A stretch of 24,252 nt of DNA from DATMYQ01 sp035560935. Its GTDB lineage: Bacteria; Bacillota; Negativicutes; Sporomusales; Sporomusaceae. Of the stretch, positions 6,527 through 14,537 are shown one piece after another. The notes below the pieces were generated by a model. That model was given only the letters and a program-made list of their open reading frames with translations, was not told where the DNA came from and made no database searches. The position numbers and the translations under genes are program-made. How positions within the stretch are numbered: the stretch's first letter is position 1; each line of letters opens with the position of its first letter. The stretch spans positions 1 through 24,252 of the forward strand of contig DATMYQ010000200.1 of the NCBI GenBank assembly GCA_035560935.1, given 5' to 3'.

Positions 6527-9500
6527 TGTTTCGCCTCCCCGTCATTTCCTCTTATTTTAAGTAAATTCAATAACTGATCATATTCATACCGCTGCACCAT
6601 CGCCCGCAAACGTTCCGCTGTTTGCGGCTGTTTCGTCCCCAGCTGGTCCAGCAGTTCCAGCATTTGTTCAAACTGGGCTTTCGTTACCGCATCCTCCATG
6701 GCATCGGCCCATTCCGGCGGTACATTCTCCTCACCAACTTCCGGCCCGGCCGGTGTCGACGGCAACGAATCGCCAACGGTCAAGCCATAAACATACTCCA
6801 GCGGCAAAAAATCCGCGATAACCTGAAAAATCTCCGCCTCCCGGAACGGCTTGCGCAGATAATGACTGACACCGTACTCCCTTGCCTGGGTCTCTTCTTC
6901 CGGCAATACGCTGGCCGAAAGAGCAATCACCGGCACCCGGTCACCGTCCGGCAAGTTCCGGATGGCCCGGGTGGCTTCAAAGCCGTTCATCACCGGCATC
7001 CGCATATCCATAAACACCAAATGGGGCTGCCATTCCCGGCAAAGGTCCACCGCCTGACGTCCGTCGAGCGCCGTACGGGTCAAAAATCCGACTCCTTCCA
7101 GCAAACTTGTCAATAATTGCCGGTTTTCCTCCGTATCATCCACGATTAAAATCCGGTATTCAGGCTCCCCTCGTATTGCCGTTACCGGCAAAACTTCCGG
7201 CACCGGTTCTGCGTTTGCGGCCCGGCCCGGCGCCAGCGGCACCTCCAGGTAAAAGCGGCACCCCTGCCCTTCCTGGCTGACGACTTGAAGATCTCCTCCC
7301 ATCAGCCGGGCGTATTCCCGGCTGATGGTCAGTCCCAAACCGGTTCCGCCGGTAGTTTTCCGTCCGGTTTCCGCCTGTGAAAAAGGCTGAAAAATCATGT
7401 CCAGGTCGGCGGCGGCAATGCCCGGCCCCGTATCCGCGACCTCACCAGTCAGGCGCCAGCCACCGGCCGCTTCCGCCGTCAGCTGCATGCTGACCGTCAC
7501 GCTGCCGGCCAGGGTAAACTTTACCGCGTTGCCAATCAAATTATAAAAAATTTGCCGCAATTTCTGTTTGTCGCCAATAACGCTCCCGCCGGGCAGGCCC
7601 TCCGCCGTCACCTGATATGCCAGGCCTTTTTGTGTAATCCGCAACCGGAACAGCAGGTCCAAATCCCGGACAAACTGGTGCAAGTCAAACTCTTCCGGGC
7701 AAAGAACCGTCCGACCGGCTTCCACTTTCGACATTTCCAGAATATCGTTGATCAACGCCAGCAGATGTTCGCCACTGCGGTTAATGGTTTCCAGGGGCTG
7801 ACGCTGGGCGGCCTTTAGTTCCGGATCTCTCAGTAACAATTGGGTAAACCCCAGGATGGCATTCATCGGTGTCCGGATTTCGTGGCTCATATTGGCCAAA
7901 AAGGTGCTTTTGGTGCGGGTCGCGCTTTCCGCCGCCTCTTTGGCCGTCTGCAGTTCCCGGTTCACACGGTTCCGTTCCGTGATATCCACATGCGTTCCCA
8001 CTAACCGTATGGCTTTGCCGCCTTCATCCCTGCGTACCGCAAAAGCACGGGAAAGAATATCCCGGTATTCTCCGGATTTATGCTGCAGACGGATTTCCAT
8101 TTCCAGTTTACCGCCACAGCCCGCGCTGCAATTCGTAAGCGTCGTCAGGGCCCGTTCCCGATCCTCCGGATGCAGTAGTTGCGTTAGCACATCCATACCC
8201 TGCTCCAGTTCCCCGTCTTCATAACCCAGCATCCGCTGCCACTGCGGCGAAAAATACACCTCGCCGTTCAGCAGGTTCCAGTCCCACAGGCCGTCATTAG
8301 CGCCCTGCATGGCCAGCGCCAGCCGCTCTTCGCTGGCTGCCGTGCGCTGCGCCGACGCCAACAGCCGTTGTCGGGCCAAAAACGTTCCTACCGTCAACAA
8401 CCATATCAAAAACGTTACGCCAATAGGTGCCAGGCGATGTTTGGCAATAAACTTTTGCCAGTTTCCGGCGTCAATATCCACGCCAAATACCCCGGCCAGA
8501 CTTCCGGAACGAGAGTCCCGCACCGGAGAAAAACCGGACACAAAACGCCCCCACTCATCCGTATACGGTCCGGTAACCGTTCCCCGCCCGGTTTGAAAGA
8601 CCTGCTGCAACTCCCGTGGTGGCCGTTGATAAAGAAAATTAGGCGGTGAATAATCCGGTTCGCCCGGCTGGATCGAGTCCAGCAAAAAATAAAGCGCCCC
8701 TTCTTTTTCAACCAGCACATACACCCAGAGGATAGACGCATACGATGCCTTGATTTCGGTCATTTTCCGCTTCAACAACTGATACCGGGGATTCTCTTCG
8801 CGTACTTCCCCCAGAGCCAGCCTCGCTACGTCCTCTCCGGACAGCGCGGCGGCGGCGGCCTGGGTAATATTTTTCACATTTCCCCGCAATTCTTCTTCCG
8901 TATCCTGTGCCAGGTATATGGCCGCCAGCCATCCCAGTCCCACTATCGTCAACAACAGCAAAGCCCGGGCCGTATCCCTACGTCCCGGACCATCGGTTTC
9001 CCGTCCGGGAAATCGTTTTTGCCAAGATTCGAAACTAAACGCCGACCAAACACAGGCGGCAGTGAACGCTATACAGATTCCGCCACCCAGCAGCATGACA
9101 GCGCCGAACGGCTGCCCCATCGCCGGAGCCAGGGTAAAGGCCGCCGGATTTCCTGCAGCTCCCGCCAGCAAAGCATACATCACCATGCCCGCCGCGCCCA
9201 GCCGTAAGCGTCCGCCGCCATATTCCAAACGTCCGGCCTCACTATACACGGCCAAAGCCGCCAGCCATCCGCCGGTCAAGCCCAATAAATACCGCGCCGT
9301 ATTCTGCTGCTCCTCTGGCAACGTCAGAGCCATTAACGCCAGCAGCAGAGCTATGCCGGTAACCCAGCGCGGCAACACCTGACCATTCTGTCGAACCCAA
9401 AGAAGCCGGCCAAACTCCCCCAACAGAACAAACGATATCACCAACAACCCCTGATACAGCGGCGCATAGCAAAAATTGTCGGCAAATACCGGCATAAGCA

Positions 9501-9690
9501 GACCCAGCCATTCCTTAGTTCCCTGTAAAAGGCCAAACGCCACCAACCAAAGCCAATGACGCCGGTCCCGCCGCTGATCCTGCAGCCCGATGCCAACCGC
9601 AGCCACAAAGAGAAACGCCAGGCTGTTGACAAAAAAAACGAAATCTATCTGCCGCGCCAAAAACTCCGTGTATAACGCTGCGTTCTCCAT
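6523..9690 (-). CDS. Hybrid sensor histidine kinase (7TM-like, Cache-like, PAS, HisKA, HATPase, REC)
   Basis: A 1055-aa membrane hybrid kinase. About seven hydrophobic segments fill residues 15-220, another lies at 243-263, then an extracytoplasmic Cache-like sensor (about 265-420, with VYVLVEKEGALYFLLDS and DEWGRFVSGFSPVRD) and a last membrane helix near 425-440. Inside the cell follow PAS/PAC (455-575), HisKA with phospho-acceptor H603 (NMSHEIRTPMNAILG), an ATPase domain (NLIGNAVKFT, DTGPGI, TGGTGLGLTIS), a receiver with D895 (FMDMRMPVMNG), and a helical C-terminal tail without an Hpt His. The start ATG at 9690 follows GGAGG with 7 bases spacing. The GTG at 9696 overlaps that site and is rejected. 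Its stop overlaps the regulator's start, so the two are a translationally coupled signalling pair. The signal sensed cannot be told from sequence. Confidence 0.93.
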   Translation of the reverse strand: MENAALYTEFLARQIDFVFFVNSLAFLFVAAVGIGLQDQRRDRRHWLWLVAFGLLQGTKEWLGLLMPVFADNFCYAPLYQGLLVISFVLLGEFGRLLWVRQNGQVLPRWVTGIALLLALMALTLPEEQQNTARYLLGLTGGWLAALAVYSEAGRLEYGGGRLRLGAAGMVMYALLAGAAGNPAAFTLAPAMGQPFGAVMLLGGGICIAFTAACVWSAFSFESWQKRFPGRETDGPGRRDTARALLLLTIVGLGWLAAIYLAQDTEEELRGNVKNITQAAAAALSGEDVARLALGEVREENPRYQLLKRKMTEIKASYASILWVYVLVEKEGALYFLLDSIQPGEPDYSPPNFLYQRPPRELQQVFQTGRGTVTGPYTDEWGRFVSGFSPVRDSRSGSLAGVFGVDIDAGNWQKFIAKHRLAPIGVTFLIWLLTVGTFLARQRLLASAQRTAASEERLALAMQGANDGLWDWNLLNGEVYFSPQWQRMLGYEDGELEQGMDVLTQLLHPEDRERALTTLTNCSAGCGGKLEMEIRLQHKSGEYRDILSRAFAVRRDEGGKAIRLVGTHVDITERNRVNRELQTAKEAAESATRTKSTFLANMSHEIRTPMNAILGFTQLLLRDPELKAAQRQPLETINRSGEHLLALINDILEMSKVEAGRTVLCPEEFDLHQFVRDLDLLFRLRITQKGLAYQVTAEGLPGGSVIGDKQKLRQIFYNLIGNAVKFTLAGSVTVSMQLTAEAAGGWRLTGEVADTGPGIAAADLDMIFQPFSQAETGRKTTGGTGLGLTISREYARLMGGDLQVVSQEGQGCRFYLEVPLAPGRAANAEPVPEVLPVTAIRGEPEYRILIVDDTEENRQLLTSLLEGVGFLTRTALDGRQAVDLCREWQPHLVFMDMRMPVMNGFEATRAIRNLPDGDRVPVIALSASVLPEEETQAREYGVSHYLRKPFREAEIFQVIADFLPLEYVYGLTVGDSLPSTPAGPEVGEENVPPEWADAMEDAVTKAQFEQMLELLDQLGTKQPQTAERLRAMVQRYEYDQLLNLLKIRGNDGEAKQ

Positions 9691-9725
9691 CAGCACCCCT
9701 CCGGGAGTTTCTCTGTTTCTTTATT

Positions 9726-9734
9726 ATTATATCA
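9726..9734 (-). promoter_or_regulatory. Putative extended -10 promoter of the hybrid kinase
   Basis: On the - strand TGATATAAT (9734-9726) is a TGn extended -10 with a perfect TATAAT, 36 bases before the kinase start. No good -35 is seen at the right distance, which extended -10 promoters can tolerate. Confidence 0.45.
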
Positions 9735-9772
9735 TGTACATCTTGGCGGTTTTTATTTCATCGTGGGCCGTC

Positions 9773-11155
9773 TTATTTTTTATTTTCCGTAGCCGGTAGC
9801 CCAATCAGCGGCAGCCACTCAACGCTGCCTGCCGTCATATCCACCGCACCATGAGCCAACGCGGTCAGCGGCGTCATGTTCCGGGTATTGCTGCTCAGGG
9901 TGGCCGCCGACAGCAGCGTACGGTCAGCAACCCGGTACACCCGCTGATACAGGGTGATGTAGTAGGTATTTCTTTCTTCTCTCATTTGGGTCGCCGTAAT
10001 CACCGGGATAATCAGAACCTGGCAGCCGGCATCCGCCGCGCGCTGAAGATATTCCGGCGAGTCGCCTTCTCCGCGGATAACGCTGCCCTGGTTCATAATA
10101 TATCCCGAAAAAAGGCCGCGGTATTCATCCGTTAAAACGTCCTTCATATTCAGAAATTCATCGTTTAGTTCCTCGGGCAGCGCATTTTCCAACGGCGTTA
10201 CGTACAGCATCGGTTGTCCGGCATCGGCTTTCTTGATGTCCGGCAACTCCAGCAGCTTGGCCTCCTGTGCCAGGCGCCGTTTCTGATAATACTGCTTCAT
10301 CGCGTAGTCCATGTACAGAGCCAGGCTATGATGAATTTTTACATAATCCTCATCAAGATACCATGTGATTTCCTTGCCAAATAACCGATATCCGCCGACA
10401 AAATTCTGCAGGACACTGCTGATGGGGTCACCGTGAATCACGATTCGGGTCAAATTCAGCCGGTCCGCATATTTTTGGGCAAACGCTTCGTTGCCCACCG
10501 GTGGCGCGCCAAAAGTCCAGACCTTGATTTGCTCTGGTCGCACCCCCAGATCCAACAAATAGGCACCCGACAGCGTTGCCGCCGCACCGCCCAGGCTATG
10601 CCCCACCAAATAAACCGTCTGATCCGGATTTTTCAAAAGCTCTTCCAATAGCGGCTTGCCCTGTGTGTCCGGATCTTGCACCGTCAACATCGTCTGCACA
10701 TACCGGAGGAATCCCCGGTGAACCAGCGGTGATCCCGGGGGCGCTGTCTTCTCGTCCAATTGCGCGTTGGCGGTGTGCTCAGCAACCGTATTGCCGGCAA
10801 AATACACTTTCCCAAAACTCAGATCGATTTTCCGGTCTTTTTTTGATTCCGTCCCGGCAATACCCACCATATATAACGGACGTTTTCCCGGCACGTCTTT
10901 TTTGGCCACTAAAAATTTCGTCTCGGCCTCCGTGGTCGAGTTGACATACGTATTCACCCGCCAGCCGTCCCGGCGCAACTCCCGTAAAACAACCTTGGCC
11001 ATCGGATCGCTGTAAGCGCCCCGGCTGACTGCCGAAAAAAGATATATATGATACGCCTCGTCGCAATCTTCCAGCGGACCAGCCCACGCCGTTCCCGAAC
11101 GCCCCGCCAGTAACAGCAAAAACACACTGCAAATCACAAAAACTACTTTTTTCAT
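9773..11155 (-). CDS. Secreted class 3 lipase-like alpha/beta hydrolase with extra C-terminal domain
   Basis: A 460-aa exported protein. Residues 1-25 are a clear signal peptide (MKKVVFVICSVFLLLLAGRSG, cleavage near TAWA|GP). Residues 30-300 form a Lipase_3 type alpha/beta hydrolase: YMVGIAGTES, LVHRGFL, the nucleophile elbow GHSLGGAAAT with S187, then FGAPPVGNEAFA, IHGDPIS with D243, and VKIHHSLALYM with H275 or H276. The Ser-Asp-His triad looks intact, so esterase or lipase activity outside the cytoplasm is likely. Residues about 316-453 are an additional domain (GCQVLIIPVITATQMREE...YYITLYQRVYRVADRTLLSAATLS) that I do not recognise. The ribosome binding site AAAGGAG selects ATG 11155 (or 11158). 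A frame open to 11236 upstream lacks such a site. It lies 76 bases after nothing but spacer before the kinase, and 400 bases after the 3D protein. Confidence 0.88.
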   Translation of the reverse strand: MKKVVFVICSVFLLLLAGRSGTAWAGPLEDCDEAYHIYLFSAVSRGAYSDPMAKVVLRELRRDGWRVNTYVNSTTEAETKFLVAKKDVPGKRPLYMVGIAGTESKKDRKIDLSFGKVYFAGNTVAEHTANAQLDEKTAPPGSPLVHRGFLRYVQTMLTVQDPDTQGKPLLEELLKNPDQTVYLVGHSLGGAAATLSGAYLLDLGVRPEQIKVWTFGAPPVGNEAFAQKYADRLNLTRIVIHGDPISSVLQNFVGGYRLFGKEITWYLDEDYVKIHHSLALYMDYAMKQYYQKRRLAQEAKLLELPDIKKADAGQPMLYVTPLENALPEELNDEFLNMKDVLTDEYRGLFSGYIMNQGSVIRGEGDSPEYLQRAADAGCQVLIIPVITATQMREERNTYYITLYQRVYRVADRTLLSAATLSSNTRNMTPLTALAHGAVDMTAGSVEWLPLIGLPATENKK

Positions 11156-11466
11156 CATTCCGCTCCTTTCCGTACTAAAGGCGTCTGTCTTTTCGTCGCC
11201 TGAAAGTTTTAAAAAAACACTTTGATTTTTATCCATTTCGGCATCAGCAGAACAAATCCTCCCTGGATAAGGGGGTTCTTCCCGATTCCGCCTTTAAAAA
11301 TACCTGCCTTTATAATTTCTGTTCGCTTAACAAAGATAATCGTGGGAGCTTCCTTTGTTTTGTGTGAATATTTGCTTATTTATGCCGTAAAAACTAGAGC
11401 ATTCCGCGGACCGCCACAGGAATATCGCCGCATGCTCCGGTTTATCCAAATCGCTTTGTGAAATAT
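11156..11466. other. Intergenic spacer without a supported gene
   Basis: About 310 bases upstream of the lipase hold no ORF with a ribosome binding site. An open frame at 11222-11461 (+) starts at TTG, lacks a Shine-Dalgarno sequence and has no recognisable composition. The lipase promoter should lie here, and a TATAAA on the - strand (near 11311-11316) is the best -10, but no convincing -35 accompanies it. The + strand part beyond 11466 carries the candidate small RNA. Confidence 0.6.
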
Positions 11467-11495
11467 TTGACATACTTTCTGGCGCATGTTATAAT
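11467..11495 (+). promoter_or_regulatory. Perfect consensus SigA promoter (drives candidate sRNA)
   Basis: TTGACA (11467-11472), a 17-base spacer and TATAAT (11490-11495) match the consensus at all twelve positions, and TGT before the -10 adds an extended -10. This is the best promoter in the window. No protein gene follows on this strand. Predicted start is near 11502. Confidence 0.8.
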
Positions 11496-11501
11496 TTTCA
11501 C

Positions 11502-11557
11502 AGTATACGAACAATCTCCTGTTTTTCGGCTGGCGCTCGACGTCAGTCTCTTTTTTT
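11502..11557 (+). ncRNA. Candidate ~56-nt small RNA with anti-Shine-Dalgarno segment
   Basis: The transcript predicted from the consensus promoter would run only about 56 bases before the intrinsic terminator at 11528-11557. The 5' half is unstructured by eye and holds ATCTCCTG (11514-11521), complementary to AGGAG-type ribosome binding sites, followed by U5. The 3' half is the terminator hairpin and U-tract, as in trans-acting small RNAs. It ends exactly at the stop codon of the opposite-strand 3D gene. It could alternatively be a short convergent transcript with no function of its own. Coordinates are inferred from promoter and terminator positions. Confidence 0.5.
11528..11557 (+). terminator. 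Intrinsic terminator of the candidate sRNA
   Basis: GGCTGGCG (11528-11535) pairs with CGTCAGTC (11541-11548) over 8 bp, two of them G-U, with a CTCGA loop. TC and seven T residues follow on the + strand. On the - strand no U-tract follows, so this is not the terminator of the 3D gene. Confidence 0.7.
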
Positions 11558-12188
11558 ATTCCAGCACATACACCATCACCGGATGCCGCCCAAATTGCAG
11601 CGCATTCTGGCGGTTATCATAAGCCAGATCAATTTTCTCCCCTTTGATGGCGCTGCCAATATCGTCAGCCACGGCATAACCGTACCCTTCCACGTAAAGA
11701 CGGGTCCCCAGCGGAATGACCCGGGGATCCACCGCGACCAGTCCTTTCCGCAGCCGGTTTCCCCGCTTGGTGTAATGGCCGCTGCCGGGATCCTCCGCCG
11801 TATAGGCAGACGCTTCCATATCCAGTCGCTTCTTATATTGAACGGGTTTTATGGTTACCTCCCGGTTCAACGCGCTGACCAGGTTCGCGTCATAAATGCC
11901 GGTTTTTTTTAGTTTGAAGGTCTTTTGTCCTTTTTCAATCGCCTCTTTCGTCATAGCATCCAATTTCCCGGTGGGCAACCCGGGATAGAAACCGGTGTCT
12001 GCCAACAATTGTTGCAATCGCTTCAACTTCTGGGTATCGCTGCTGAGATTGCCGTCCGGAACCGGGCGGGCCGATTTCAGCGGTGGGGGCGCGGGCTTTG
12101 ACGTCAGCGAAGATGCCTGAACGGCAGTAACGCTGCAGCAGAACAGGGCCAGGCAAAGAATGGCCCAGCGTTTAATCCGGCTTTTCAC
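11556..12188 (-). CDS. Secreted peptidoglycan-binding / 3D-domain protein
   Basis: A 210-aa exported protein from a GTG at 12188. It has an N-terminal signal peptide (KSRIKRWAILCLALFCCSVTAVQA), a Pro-rich linker, a PG_binding_1-like domain (about 52-108: LKRLQQLLADTGFYPGLPTGKLDAMTKEAIEKGQKTF) and a C-terminal 3D domain (about 122-210). The three diagnostic Asp are D154 (VDPRVIPLGTRLYVEG), D175/D176 (ADDIGSAIKG) and D187 (KIDL). 3D domains share the double-psi barrel fold of MltA and are found in cortex and wall lytic enzymes such as YabE/YuiC, so murein lytic transglycosylase activity is likely. GGGAGGAG precedes the GTG with ideal spacing. The longer open frame to 12248 would overlap cheR and is rejected. 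It follows cheR by 13 bases, suggesting cotranscription. Confidence 0.88.
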   Translation of the reverse strand: MKSRIKRWAILCLALFCCSVTAVQASSLTSKPAPPPLKSARPVPDGNLSSDTQKLKRLQQLLADTGFYPGLPTGKLDAMTKEAIEKGQKTFKLKKTGIYDANLVSALNREVTIKPVQYKKRLDMEASAYTAEDPGSGHYTKRGNRLRKGLVAVDPRVIPLGTRLYVEGYGYAVADDIGSAIKGEKIDLAYDNRQNALQFGRHPVMVYVLE

Positions 12189-12201
12189 GTTTTCTCCTCC
12201 C

Positions 12202-12984
12202 TTATTCCGGTTTACGGTAGAAAAACGGCAGATAATGCTGAAAACCAATATCCCGGAAATTCAAAATTGCCTCCGTACCGCCAACAAATAATACGCCACC
12301 CGGTTTTAACGCGGCAAAAAAGCGGCGGTATAGCGAGTCTTTGGCTTCTTCGGTAAAATAAATCACCACATTTCGGCATAAAATCAGATCAAAACCGGTT
12401 TCAAATTTATCCAGTAACAGATTGTGTTTTTGAAAATCCACCCGGACTTTAATGTCATCACACACCGTACCGTGAGTTTCTGTCGCAGAAAAGTATTTCT
12501 TGATCCGGGCCGGGTTCATATTTTTAAGTTCTCCCAGCGCGTACGAACCCACTTTTGCTTTCGCCAGCATCTCCGCATCCAGATCGGTGGCCAGTATACG
12601 GTGTTTCACCCCCGGCGTAAGTTCATTGAGGATAATGGCCAGCGAGTACGGTTCCGCTCCTGTGGAGCAACCGGCGCTCCAGATGTTCAGTTTAGGACTT
12701 TTTTTCAGCAAGTCGCCGAATACCCGCTGTTCCAGTTCACCAAATTTTTCCGGTGTGCGGAAGAACTCGGTCACGTTAATCGTCAAAAAATCAATAAAGT
12801 CTTTGTACAACTTATCATTGCCGTCAATTTTATTAAAAAATTCAACATAGCTTTTCGCTCCGTGGCGCGCCATCATATTTGAAATTCTTCGCTGCATCTG
12901 GGCGGGTTTGTATTGATTCAGATCAATGGCTGATTTTGCCTGCAATTTTTGTTTGAAGGCTTCCCAATCTTGCTCCGCAGTCAT
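12202..12984 (-). CDS. cheR: CheR family protein-glutamate O-methyltransferase
   Basis: CheR, 260 aa, uses S-adenosylmethionine to methylate glutamates of chemoreceptors, setting adaptation in chemotaxis. An N-terminal helical CheR_N domain (1-70) includes YKPAQMQRRISNMMARHG. The catalytic domain carries NVTEFFR (70-76), the SAM loop SAGCSTGAEPYSLAI (103-117), LATDLD (131-136) and FDLILCRNVVIYF (198-210). No TPR or pentapeptide-binding extension is present. The ATG at 12984 has AAGGAGG eight bases upstream. It is not accompanied by cheB, cheA or a receptor here, so it is either an orphan copy or the chromosome's cheR lying apart from the main che cluster. A 6-bp inverted repeat (CTCTAA 13004-13009, TTAGAG 13016-13021) sits just before its ribosome binding site. 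Confidence 0.93.
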   Translation of the reverse strand: MTAEQDWEAFKQKLQAKSAIDLNQYKPAQMQRRISNMMARHGAKSYVEFFNKIDGNDKLYKDFIDFLTINVTEFFRTPEKFGELEQRVFGDLLKKSPKLNIWSAGCSTGAEPYSLAIILNELTPGVKHRILATDLDAEMLAKAKVGSYALGELKNMNPARIKKYFSATETHGTVCDDIKVRVDFQKHNLLLDKFETGFDLILCRNVVIYFTEEAKDSLYRRFFAALKPGGVLFVGGTEAILNFRDIGFQHYLPFFYRKPE

Positions 12985-13116
12985 TGCATTGTCCTCCTTA
13001 GTACTCTAACTTCCCTTAGAGTTGCAATTATTCGACACAAAGCCGGCAGATTCCTACTTTCAACAGGTAATTACTATTTTTTTTACCGAATATGGCGCAC
13101 AGAAGCTGCTGCGATT

Positions 13117-13162
13117 AAAAAAGGGCAGTCCGGATCACACACATGTGATCCGGACTGCCCTT
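13117..13162 (-). terminator. Intrinsic terminator of ald
   Basis: A perfect 16-bp stem, GGGCAGTCCGGATCAC (13123-13138) with its complement at 13145-13160, encloses a 6-base loop. On the - strand it is followed by a run of T residues, 30 bases after the ald stop. The stem can extend to 18 bp. Confidence 0.92.
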
Positions 13163-13191
13163 ACTAAGCCGTTATTCTGCTTTCCGGGAAA

Positions 13192-14307
13192 TTAAGCGAG
13201 GACCTTCTCCACGGGAAGATATTCCAGTTTATGAGCTTCCGCCACGCCCTTGAATGTGACCTTGCCGTCATAAACGTTCAACCCTTTGGCAAAGCCGGGA
13301 TCACTCTTCAATGCTTCTTTCCAGCCGTTATTGGCAATTTTCAGCGCATACGGCAACGTGGCATTGGTCAGCGCAAAGGTGGAAGTCCGGGCGACAGCGC
13401 CGGGCATATTAGCCACGGAATAATGGACCACGCCATATTTCGTATACGTAGGATCGCTGTGCGTCGTAATCCGGTCAATGGTTTCCACGGAACCGCCCTG
13501 ATCGATGGCCACGTCAACAATAACCGAACCGGGTTCCATGGATTTGACCATTTCCTCCGATACCAGTTTCGGCGCCTTGGCGCCAGGTACCAACACCGCG
13601 CCCACTAACAAATCCGCTTTGGCCACCCACTCGGCCAGATTAAAGCTGTTGGAAGCAACCGTAGTGACACGACCGCCAAAAATGTCATCCAGATAAGCCA
13701 GTCGCTCCAGATTTTTATCCAGAATTGCCACTCGGGCGCCCATGCCCAACGCCATTTTAGCTGCATTTGTACCAACTACGCCACCGCCGACAATGACAAC
13801 CTGCGCATTAGGCACGCCGGGTACGCCAGCCAGTAATATGCCTTTGCCGCCCACCGGTTTTTCCAGGCAATGAGCACCCACCTGCACTGCCATCCGGCCG
13901 GCCACTTCGCTCATCGGGCTCAGTAGCGGCAGGGTGCCGTTATGCTCAATGGTCTCATAGGCAATACCGATGACTTTTTGGTCCAGCATCGCCCGGGTCA
14001 GTTCCAGCTCCGGCGCGAAGTGCAAGTAAGTAAACAGAATCTGTCCGGCATGGAACATGGCATATTCCGGCGCCAACGGTTCTTTTACTTTCATAATCAT
14101 TTCCGCTTTATCGAACAGCGCTTTTTTGTCCTTTATGATTTCGCCGCCGGCTTTTACATAGCTTTCATCGCTAAATCCGCTGCCGACGCCGGCACTGATT
14201 TCCACCAGAACGGTATGCCCCGCTTTGCGCAGCGCCTCGGTACCGGCCGGAGTCAGCGCCACCCGGTTTTCATTGTTCTTAATCTCTTTAACAACACCGA
14301 TAATCAT
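13192..14307 (-). CDS. ald: Alanine dehydrogenase
   Basis: Ald, 371 aa, the usual length, catalyses reversible NAD-dependent deamination of L-alanine to pyruvate and ammonia. The N-terminal substrate domain shows MIIGVVKEIKNNENRVALTP (R15), KVKEP (K75) and FTYLHFAPE (H96). The Rossmann NAD-binding part has VVIVGGGVVGTNAAKMALGMGA (171-192), and DVAIDQGG near 269 gives the catalytic Asp. The open frame runs to 14493, but GGGAGGA precedes the ATG at 14307 and the family N-terminus starts exactly there. It stands alone between its own putative promoter and a strong terminator, so it is monocistronic. It probably serves alanine catabolism or, in sporeformers, energy supply during sporulation. Confidence 0.96.
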   Translation of the reverse strand: MIIGVVKEIKNNENRVALTPAGTEALRKAGHTVLVEISAGVGSGFSDESYVKAGGEIIKDKKALFDKAEMIMKVKEPLAPEYAMFHAGQILFTYLHFAPELELTRAMLDQKVIGIAYETIEHNGTLPLLSPMSEVAGRMAVQVGAHCLEKPVGGKGILLAGVPGVPNAQVVIVGGGVVGTNAAKMALGMGARVAILDKNLERLAYLDDIFGGRVTTVASNSFNLAEWVAKADLLVGAVLVPGAKAPKLVSEEMVKSMEPGSVIVDVAIDQGGSVETIDRITTHSDPTYTKYGVVHYSVANMPGAVARTSTFALTNATLPYALKIANNGWKEALKSDPGFAKGLNVYDGKVTFKGVAEAHKLEYLPVEKVLA

Positions 14308-14375
14308 AAGTAATTCCTCCCTAGATTTTATTGCAACTTCCGGCCTCTGAGCAGCGCCGAAAGCGCGGTTACGAT

Positions 14376-14403
14376 ATATTAATACACGCAATTCTTGTGC
14401 CAA
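14376..14403 (-). promoter_or_regulatory. Putative ald promoter
   Basis: On the - strand TTGGCA (14403-14398) and TAATAT (14381-14376) are separated by 16 bases and lie 69 bases before the ald start. The match is moderate (4-5 of 6 in each box). An imperfectly known leader of about 60 bases follows. Confidence 0.4.
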
Positions 14404-14475
14404 CAGCAAAGTCGGGCATTTGCAACAAATTCCGCCAGTGTCGGAAACATTATATTCCGGTTTTTGGCAATATAA

Positions 14476-14511
14476 AATGCCATTCGGAAACAAAAGTTTC
14501 CAAATGGCATT
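14476..14511 (-). terminator. Intrinsic terminator of the hypAB-amidohydrolase operon
   Basis: AATGCCATTcGGAAAC (14476-14491) and GTTTCCaAATGGCATT (14496-14511) form a 15-bp stem with one mismatch and an AAAA loop. On the - strand TTTATATT follows, 26 bases after the amidohydrolase stop. Confidence 0.8.
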
Positions 14512-14537
14512 GGTGTTTTGTTCACCGGCAATTCGTC

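Noticed and set aside
11222..11461. 79-codon + strand frame before the candidate sRNA promoter
   Set aside because: TTG start, no ribosome binding site, no protein-like pattern, and it ends before the consensus promoter.
13192..14493. Long N-terminal extension of alanine dehydrogenase
   Set aside because: The family N-terminus and a GGGAGGA site place the start at 14307. The extra 62 codons run through the putative promoter and part of the upstream terminator.
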